From contig NC_088717.1 in the NCBI RefSeq assembly GCF_963576615.1, forward strand, positions 14,266,108 through 14,330,107: DNA of 64,000 bases, written 5' to 3'. Positions within the stretch are counted from its first letter, which is position 1. Each line of letters begins with the position of its first letter. Positions 56,915 to 64,000 of the stretch are shown piece after piece. This DNA comes from Watersipora subatra (lineage: Eukaryota; Bryozoa; Gymnolaemata; Cheilostomatida; Watersiporidae). Both the position numbers and the translations under genes were made by a program. Below the pieces are notes generated by a model, which worked only from the letters and a program-made list of their open reading frames with translations, had not been told where the DNA came from and searched no databases.

Positions 56915-57340
56915 AACAAAAAAGTGAAATTATATAAAAGGGTGAACTTTTAAGGTTAAAATGATGTAATGCTTTGCTATATTTCAGTGAATTGTATATT
57001 ATTGCATTTTATAGTACTAAAGTTCAAACGTTTAAAAATTCTTTTTTAGTCAAAACAAAACCTGAATTACTAGGCAATAAAGTACAGGCTCAGAGTTGAT
57101 TCATGCAAAGTTCCACAATAAAGAATGAAGGTACGCTTGTTTTTATCCAGCTCAGGCTGTCACCTTGTCAGAAAAGCTAACTGACAGATGTCAACGCGAT
57201 CTTTCTTAAAAAGATGTGAACAACTCTGCAAATGGAAGAGAGTTTGCCTGATACTACTGGTTGATAGCACTTTCTATTGTCTGTTTCTGAAGCTGCCAAA
57301 AACTAGCTGCCGACTTTACTCTCAGTTCCTAGCAGTTCCT
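56915..57340 (+). repeat. ~430-bp direct duplication, copy B
   Basis: Second copy of 54590-55025. It is followed by a short inverted repeat around agacctgttaactatacagc and gttaataggtct at 57350-57385. Confidence 0.7.
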
Positions 57341-57597
57341 TTACTCTCACAGACCTGTTAACTATACAGCATAGTTAATAGGTCTGTGGTTTCTAGTAGC
57401 TTCCGCTCTATGCAGAATATACCTTTACAGGGAATATAGATATACTGTTCTTATCCGTTGAGCAACATTGTCAGACTTACTGATAACTCTGAATAAATCA
57501 ATTCTAGCATAAATTAAGCAGAACCTAAAAACTTGGAAGTTAGAGCTATTAATTGCTTTCAAGTCTGACAGGTTTGTAATAGTACCAATGTTTATTA

Positions 57598-57880
57598 AAG
57601 ACCGTGGCCTACTGATCTAGAACCCCTGACCTACAAACAACGGGTCGGGGTTCAATTTCCAAAAAGGCCACTAATACTAACAGGAATGACATCCAACCTT
57701 AAATTGCTCTCCGCAACCAGGCATGTCTCAACTGGTTCAGGTTCTCTTGCCACTGGACTCAGACATGTCTAGTCAAGACCATAGAGCCATCGTGTGTACA
57801 ACACTGGCTCTTAAAGACACACACAGCCTCTTCTTGCAATAAGCTAAGCAGACGTCATACTTGATCTACAAGGGATTGCT
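57598..57880 (+). mobile_element. tRNA-derived SINE, copy B
   Basis: Same family as 44394-44680. The A-box-like ccgtggcctactgatctag and the B-box-like cggggttcaatttcc are in the head; the body is shared to ttgcaataagctaagc. Confidence 0.75.
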
Positions 57881-57906
57881 CACCTCACCTTTTTTAAAGT
57901 AATTTA

Positions 57907-58022
57907 CCGTAAAACCTCTAATTGAATGCCATGGCGCTCTATTTTTCAACCTTTTTTCTTTAGTGGCGGTCAATTGGAGGGGATGTTCAAATAGAGATGG
58001 CGTTTAATTAGAGGTTTGATGG
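57907..58022. mobile_element. 116-bp minimal Tc1-like MITE
   Basis: Ends ccgtaaaacctctaattgaa and (complement) ccatcaaacctctaattaaa belong to the family of 29903-31206. The interior is almost all deleted, leaving the two termini back to back. Confidence 0.7.
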
Positions 58023-58159
58023 TGAATAAAAGCACTGTAGCTGTACATTTATTCCAAATGGGAGTTTAGTAAATTGTGCCTAAATAGAAGTGGCAACTCA
58101 AACAATTTGCTTTTTACTTTTAGAGGTACCCCTCTTTCTCTCATTACCATTTTCTGTGA

Positions 58160-58540
58160 GAACATAGACAATCATGGTTCTCCCCACTTTTTATAACCAT
58201 GACTTTTCTATGCAGGTTTCAACAATGGTTTGCCATTGCCTTCTGTTGGGTGTTTTCATTGAGACAACGTCTTTAGCTAGCTGGCCATTGGCTCGCAGAG
58301 GAGCTCCTCTGGCCTTTGTCAAGTTTTGTTTATAGTCCTGCAGGGTTGCTAGCAACCTCTTCAACTACGCTGGAGCACAGACGGGGTGGTGGGTTTAGTC
58401 GCCGGTGACTGACAAAATTTGACACAGGAGCAATTGTGGCTGGATGTCCTCTTAACACCCCGATGGTCCTTATGTGCTTCGAACCACTGACCTACTGATT
58501 GCATGCCAGCGCATTAGCCACCGGAATCACAGCTGTTCCC
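58160..58540 (-). mobile_element. tRNA-derived SINE, minus strand
   Basis: On the minus strand the head reads tccggtggctaatgcgctgg (A-box-like) and, downstream, ggtcagtggttcgaagc (B-box-like), followed by a ~300-bp unrelated body. It differs from the other SINE family in the window. Confidence 0.6.
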
Positions 58541-59512
58541 TACTACGTAGAGGTACCACATAGAGGTACCCATTGAACCTATAACAGTTTTTTAGTGTAA
58601 GGAAAGTAGAAATAAAAGATTCATCCGTGGTCAGATTCCATCATTGTTTGGCCTTTTTTAAAGTTGGTAAAAAAAATTTTAATTTTGCAAGCAATCGTGA
58701 AAGTTAATTTATTCATGAAACATGTGCAAATATATATATATATATAATAGTCTAATCTACATCACAGTTTATGGCTGTATGAGAACAGCCAGGTTGGTGT
58801 CTCTCGAGGAAAGTAGTGTATTTACATCCTTCAGAAGTAGATAGCAGAATTTTATGGTGTCCACCAAACAGCTCCCAGAACAGCCATGAACACTAAACAA
58901 CCACAAACACAATTTTGTAAAATGACACTAATAACAAGAGGATAACTTCTAAAGCATCATTAATTCTGCTAGTAATGGCAGGCTATAATTATATAAGCTG
59001 CCTTTAAAGCAGTATAGACTATTGAAGATTGTTTGGGCAGGTATCTCTAGTGCCACAAAATGTTCATACAGCTCGACTGAGATCTTAGGATATCTCCTAA
59101 TTCAAAAGCATTTAGACATATTTGTGATATTTATCTAGTGCACCGTGAGAGATCGTCAGACAATAACTATTTGTACCATTATCCCATTGTGCCAAAAATT
59201 TGCTGATTGGCTCAGGTGTTTAAGTATCAGTCTATCACACTGCATGCTGTGAGTTCTAATCCCATACAAAGGAATTTTTTTTGTCAGCATACATCTGTGG
59301 CTTCAGGCAGACCAGTAGAGATGACTTTTATTATAGCAAAAGTTATGTAGTCAATAAAATATGAGAAATTTTGCTGTATCCTTTGCACATTTGCATTTGT
59401 TTAGTATAAAACATTCAAAAGTTAGCACAGAGTTGAGAGACTTTGCAAATTGACTAAAATTTGAAAAAATTTGACTTTTTTTTAAATTTTGAGGTAGTTC
59501 GAGCGCTATAAA

Positions 59513-59577
59513 GTATAGCCAGTATAGCCGGTATAGCCGGTATAGCCGGTATAGCCATTATAGCCAGTATATAGCCA
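59513..59577. repeat. 10-bp tandem repeat (gtatagccgg)
   Basis: Six or so copies of gtatagccgg with drift at both ends. Confidence 0.85.
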
Positions 59578-59624
59578 TAGTGTAGGAGAAGATGGAATAA
59601 AGAATCAATGTATATGATTGAAGA

Positions 59625-59712
59625 TGTGAAGTAACTAAGATTGGTGGTGAGTATGAAGAGAAAGAGAGAAGTAACTAAGATTGGTGGTGAGTATGAAGAG
59701 AAAGAGAGATGT
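59625..59712. repeat. ~42-bp tandem duplication
   Basis: gaagtaactaagattggtgg and the following gtgagtatgaagagaaagag occur twice head to tail with no visible changes. Confidence 0.85.
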
Positions 59713-59929
59713 GTACAAGCTAAGAGGCTTGAAAGAAATCAATTTGAATATTGTGCATTAGGATGCTGCCAGAATTAAAGTTAACCAGAGGCATCGGAGG
59801 CCAGCAATGCATGAAATAGACAAGATGGCAGTGGCAGAATTAGACAAAAAGGATGGTGCTAGCGGAAATGAGCCGAGCACTTGAAGTAACTGCAGCGGTG
59901 TAGGAAATCAACTATAGTAGCACCTACAG

Positions 59930-59975
59930 AACTGTCAACTGTAGTTCTACCTGTAGAACTACAGTTGACAAACTA
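59930..59975. repeat. perfect hairpin
   Basis: tgtcaactgtagttctac and gtagaactacagttgaca pair around a two-base loop. Confidence 0.7.
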
Positions 59976-60365
59976 AAGTTCTCATTTACAACATCTATAT
60001 GACTTGAATTAAGCAAATAAAAATGTATGTAGTGCTATCATATCTGTACATGTTGTTGTCTTCAACTAATAAAAATAAAATGTCTAGAAGTTATCCTGTA
60101 TAACCATTTAAAACATTGGTGTACATCTGTTTTGTTTACACATTTAAAATTGGAACAAAATGAGTATTAATTTAATATATAATTTATGGTTATTGTTTAA
60201 ATTCACATAGAGTAGCAATGTTGTAAATGAGAATTTGAGTTTTCCAATAGAGAGGTTCATTCAATTTATTTCGAACATCACTGTAGGTTAGATGAAGCAA
60301 CATGGTTGTATCAGGGAGGGTGCAGAATAGAGTAGTGTGATGAAAAAAGGAAAATGACTAACCTA

Positions 60366-60714
60366 TGTACCTTGGTATGTACCCTGATATGTACAATAGT
60401 ATTTGCTCTGGTATGTACCCTGGTATGTACCATGTATGTACCCTGGTGTGTACATCGGTATGTACGCTGGTATGTACCCTGGTATGTACCCTGGTATGTA
60501 CCTTGGCATGTACCCTACTATGTACTCTAGTATGTACAATTGTATGTACCCTAGTATGTACCGTGGTATGTACGTTAGTATGTACCCTGATATGTACCCT
60601 GGTATGTACCCTGGTATGTACCCTGGCATGTACTCTGGCATGTACCCTGGTGTGTACCCTGGCATGTCCCCTGGTATGTACCCTGATATGTACCCTGCTA
60701 TGTACTCTGGTAGT
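60366..60714. repeat. 12-bp tandem repeat, about 29 copies
   Basis: Unit ggtatgtaccct, mutated but strictly spaced. Because 12 is a multiple of three, it stays open in several frames on both strands (Met-Tyr-Pro-Gly, Cys-Thr-Leu-Val, Tyr-Ile-Pro-Gly). No start context or splice partner suggests translation. Confidence 0.9.
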
Positions 60715-61239
60715 TTAGTTCGCTGTAAGAGTCTGTCAGGCTATTAAAGCACGAGTATAAGTATGTGCACAATAAATCTGAAAAATGCGTTCTTATTAAT
60801 ATGCCCTTCTCAATATTAATTTTAAAGAGCAGAAAAAGATGTGGGAAGTGAGTGTTGAATATGGTGAGCGCTTGAATAAAAAATGAACATTGACTATTAA
60901 GTTATGGGTAATAGAGTGGCAGAGATGAAAGTGGCGGAGCTTTTAGAGACACGAGGCGCACTGTGAGGCCTCGACTAGACAGCATCTCCGTGTTTGAAAA
61001 AAACAGCCAACTATTTTTAATGTTGGTTATGGTATACAAGTATGTAAACATCTCACATGCAGTAAGAAAATTTTGAGCTATCTTAATCCATTAAAACTCT
61101 AGGGAATTGTCTTATCATACGCAATGCTATTTAAGACAACTTCAATTCCTCCGGTTTTCTCAGAGCAGTTAATTTTTATCATCCACCTTGGCAGCCATCT
61201 TGGCAGCCAAACTCAATTATTAAAAAGGAACTTGCGTAG

Positions 61240-61575
61240 AATTTTATTAGATTTTATCAGAAATTATCAGTACTTTCCTATTATTTGCAAATGTTTTTGA
61301 TGTTTTATGTTATCTGGCTGCCAGGATGTTTCAAAATAAAAATCGACAAAACTTCATCATGATTAAAATGTCTGGAAGAAATATGCGCTGAAATGATGTC
61401 TCTAGTTGCACAGCTGCCTGTCTTTCTCTTTATTGATATCGGCTATTGCGGTCAAGTTGTAGTGTTAAACGCCGCTATTCTGTCAGTTTCATTGCCGATG
61501 TGCAACTTTAGACATCATAATTTCACTTTCACTTGAATCTGAGTGTTTTAATTTCAATCGAGTAGCAATATTCAT
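61240..61575. mobile_element. relative of the 43345-43775 fold-back element
   Basis: The left part (agattttatcagaaattatc, tttttgatgttttatg, ctgccaggatgtttc, cgacaaaacttcatcatg) matches the left arm of the other copy. The middle carries its own inverted segment (tgatgtctctagttgcac near 61395 and gtgcaactttagacatca near 61500). Confidence 0.55.
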
Positions 61576-61598
61576 TTAAGGTGCATACGATAGGAAAG

Positions 61599-62638
61599 CT
61601 ACTTACAATAGCCGATAACCATGTAAAGGACGATTCCAAGCATGATTCCGCTGACACCCAAACACATGGCTCGTCTGGAATAAGAGTGGGCCATCGGCAT
61701 GTTGTTCCGTTTTATGTGTTCAGAAATTTTGCCTAAAAGGTGTGCACTTGATAAAGTACAGGTTAATCTCATATAGCATTCTTGGTCTTCATCAAGCCAA
61801 TAATATGATCAAGGTTTTCAGTCTGCTAAAGGTAAATTCAAGGCTCTAGTGCTATCAGACTTGAATTTTGCTCTACATTTTATTCTCCATAAATCCCATT
61901 GTAGTGGTAAGCTGAACAAGGTACAGTTTTTCGAAAAACGATATACTTTTTTACACCTGATTATGATCGCTCAGCGAGCAAAAAGGGTAGTCAGTTGTTT
62001 ATTAAAATGTTAATTATTAAATATTAACAACGACAGACTTTAAGAATTATGTATATATAGATAGATAAATTATTATATTTAGCTTAACTATAATAAAACA
62101 GTATGATAAACTATAGTATTTATTATAACAAATAATTTATTATAATAAGTTTCAATGTTGTTTTAATATAGTTAATTATATTATAATAAATTATACTACA
62201 ATATTATTATAATATTATAATATAATGATTATAATACAATTATTATATTATAATTATTGTGATATACTTATAACAACTATATTATAATTATTATATACAT
62301 ATTATATATAATGATTATGATATATAATAATAAGTATTATATACAATGATTAAAATTTTAATTATTATATTAAAGATTTAGAGTAAAGTTTGAATGGTTT
62401 CGAGAGACCAGAAATGGATAAACAGGTTTTTAGCTACTAAGCGTGGTAAAACTTTCTTCGAGGTACAGCAATGATCTAATGTCAGGCGTAAAGAAACTAC
62501 TGATTATAATGTTAAATATTAGTATTAGTTAGTAGAGTGTAACAAACCCACATGAATATACGCAGGTAAAAAAAGCAAGAATTGGGCAGCAGAAGAAAGC
62601 GCAGGCAGCGAGGGTATAGTAAGTATCTGGTGCCATGT
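61599..62638 (-). CDS. dispanin/CD225-type two-pass membrane protein (partial)
   Basis: Minus-strand exons 62638-62552 and 61732-61599 join in phase (T/GC, a Cys codon). The first encodes MAPDTYYTLAACAFFCC, then PILAFFTCVYS: a membrane segment with the paired Cys typical of CD225 domains. The second encodes CKISEHIKRNNMPMAHSYS, then RRAMCLGVSGIMLG and a second membrane segment ending YCK and TAG. The order of membrane segment, short charged loop, AxSYSRRA motif and membrane segment matches dispanins (the family of IFITM and SynDIG proteins). An acceptor just before the Met suggests that an N-terminal exon lies further upstream, unseen. GTAAGT overlaps the last codons (61606-61601), so the exon could instead splice on. 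Function beyond membrane localisation is not assignable. Confidence 0.6.
62030..62370. repeat. AT-only low-complexity tract
   Basis: Long runs of tata/ataat with overlapping inverted repeats, in the single intron seen in the dispanin gene. Confidence 0.7.
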
Positions 62639-62728
62639 CTACAACAGAACACGCGTATATTATGAGTAAACCATGCGCATGAGCAAATGATGCTATGTAT
62701 AAAAAAAATTACATATTTCAAAATTAAT

Positions 62729-63620
62729 TTATAATATGTATTCCTTACTTATAATTCCTGATAAAATACATCCTTTTAAAAAAATTTTTATTATAAAAGG
62801 AAAAAGATGTGAGTTTTTGCTAATGTTTTGCTTAGATCCTTTTGGTAATAAACAAACACATAGCAGTAATGTTGTGTTTACCTTTTGTATAAAATTTACA
62901 GTAATTCCACACAAGATGATATAACACAGAACAAAATCACTCTGTACAGATCTGTTAACAATAGTATTAAAAAACTTTTACTGAATTAAATTTACTTTGA
63001 TATTTTAAAAAGAATCAAAATTAAGTTAGAGGATCAGATAATTTTGAAACTTTAAAATATGAGTTTAAGTTAAAAACAGTAACAAGTATTTAAGTCAGTG
63101 ATAAATGAAAATATGATAAATACGGTCACTTTCTGATAAACTCTACTAAAATTTGTGTAAGTCCACCTTCATGAATATTATGTTAGCAGTAATGATAAGG
63201 CAAGAAAGCTGCTACATGGAAATCTAGCCTGAATTCAGTTTGAAAATGTTCATCAAAATATTTCTTCAACTTTTCTAGCTTTTAACCTTCAGTAAAGTAT
63301 CAGTATTTTAGAAATCAAAGGTGACAAATAACTTGATTAGTCCAGGCTGTCACGTTGAAGTGGCTTTACTGAACCTATCAGGGGTCAAACTATAATTATA
63401 CATGAGGTATTGCTTTCTTTAATGATAAATTGTAATAAACCATAAACAAAACCAATATAAATTTGTAAGATAAGATGCATTAATATACTATGCATGTTTG
63501 TGATACCTCAATAAATACGGAAATTTACTTAACAGTTGGAAAACCTGTGAGCCAATAAGAGCATGCTCTAAACATGTCATATACAACTAGCAACAGTATT
63601 TACTTGTACAAAGCCTTAGA
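62729..63620. other. no gene seen
   Basis: AT-rich DNA upstream (minus-strand sense) of the dispanin exons. I searched for an N-terminal exon and saw none that joins in phase. Confidence 0.35.
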
Positions 63621-63623
63621 AAT

Positions 63624-63992
63624 TACTAAGTTTCCATGCAGTGATAGGGTAGCGACACACCCCCATATAGTGCTGAAATGTCATCATGGCAACAGCTGTG
63701 TCGCTCTCATTTTGTCATGACTCGGTGGCGCTGTTTGGAAGCAAAACACCGTGTGATGCGATATCTTTGTGATATATTTGAACCATGGAAACGGCGCCGC
63801 ACTTGTACGTTCACATATGTCTTGCTTTCTTGTTTCTTCCTATGTAGACATATGCCTCAATATAAGGCGTTGGTTAGCTATCGCTCTGCTATAGCCGCCC
63901 TATCGAAACGTGATTTGATGTTCAGCACAGTGTAGCCCTTCAACACTGGTACACTCAGGTGTCGCTACACTATCACTGTATGGAAACTTAGT
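63624..63992. mobile_element. ~370-bp MITE at right edge
   Basis: The left end actaagtttccatgcagtga, continuing to gtagcgacac, pairs with the right end (complement cactaagtttccatacagtg, continuing to gtagcgacac). The 85-codon open frame inside (63678-63935) uses GC-richer codons but has no recognisable domain. Confidence 0.65.
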
Positions 63993-64000
63993 GATAGCGA

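Noticed and set aside
59190..59280. Possible tRNA-like SINE head (B-box-like gtgagttctaatccc).
   Set aside because: The A box is not convincing and no second copy is present in the window.
60363..60747. Three overlapping open frames of about 100-117 codons on both strands.
   Set aside because: They arise from the 12-bp repeat, whose length is a multiple of three; no independent coding evidence.
63678..63935. 85-codon open frame near the right edge.
   Set aside because: It lies wholly inside an inverted-repeat element and has no recognisable domain.

Overview
The window is animal (metazoan) nuclear DNA. It is AT-rich, intron-rich and crowded with short non-autonomous DNA transposons, tRNA-derived SINEs and mini/microsatellites. 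No operons or bacterial features are present. Style and protein divergence suggest a marine invertebrate, possibly a lophotrochozoan, but nothing in the sequence fixes the phylum.

Four genes can be supported by exon reading frames that join in phase. (1) About 10.9-18.4 kb, minus strand: an unrecognised gene whose last two exons encode a coiled coil; its 5' end is uncertain. (2) 21.7-35.8 kb, plus strand: a ten-exon gene for the SAGA subunit SUPT7L/STAF65-gamma (about 366 aa). It is rebuilt from nine in-phase splice junctions and recognised from the WGE start, the VKTE motif, the HTIQL helix and the histone-fold region. (3) 45.9-51.2 kb, plus strand: an intact two-exon Rap-family small GTPase (179 aa, C-terminal CTIL box) with a 4.8 kb intron. 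(4) 61.6-62.6 kb, minus strand: two exons of a dispanin/CD225-type two-pass membrane protein. Weaker exon-like segments lie at 9384-9529 (minus) and 54331-54450 (plus).

Layout: 0-14 kb is mostly nested mobile elements, including TA-flanked pogo/Tc1-like elements, a 2.3 kb element with ~340 bp inverted ends, and a pogo element keeping transposase remnants. 14-21 kb holds the coiled-coil gene, with a decayed LINE in one intron. 21-36 kb is SUPT7L, with MITEs and a hAT-like element in its introns. 36-46 kb is gene-poor, with a fold-back element, a MITE and a SINE. 46-51 kb is the Rap gene, whose intron ends in three stacked tandem arrays. 51-61 kb is gene-poor with MITEs, SINEs and short arrays. 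61-64 kb holds the dispanin exons and a MITE at the right edge.

The most unusual observation links the genes. In three independent genes a short tandem duplication covers or abuts an exon-intron boundary, so extra copies of real splice sites lie beside the true ones. These are five 71-bp copies of the Rap exon 2 acceptor, three 25-bp copies of the SUPT7L exon 3 donor, two 46-bp copies of a coiled-coil-gene acceptor (the outer one mutated), and a ~25-bp minisatellite starting at the SUPT7L exon 9 donor. Use of most extra sites would bring in an early stop codon.
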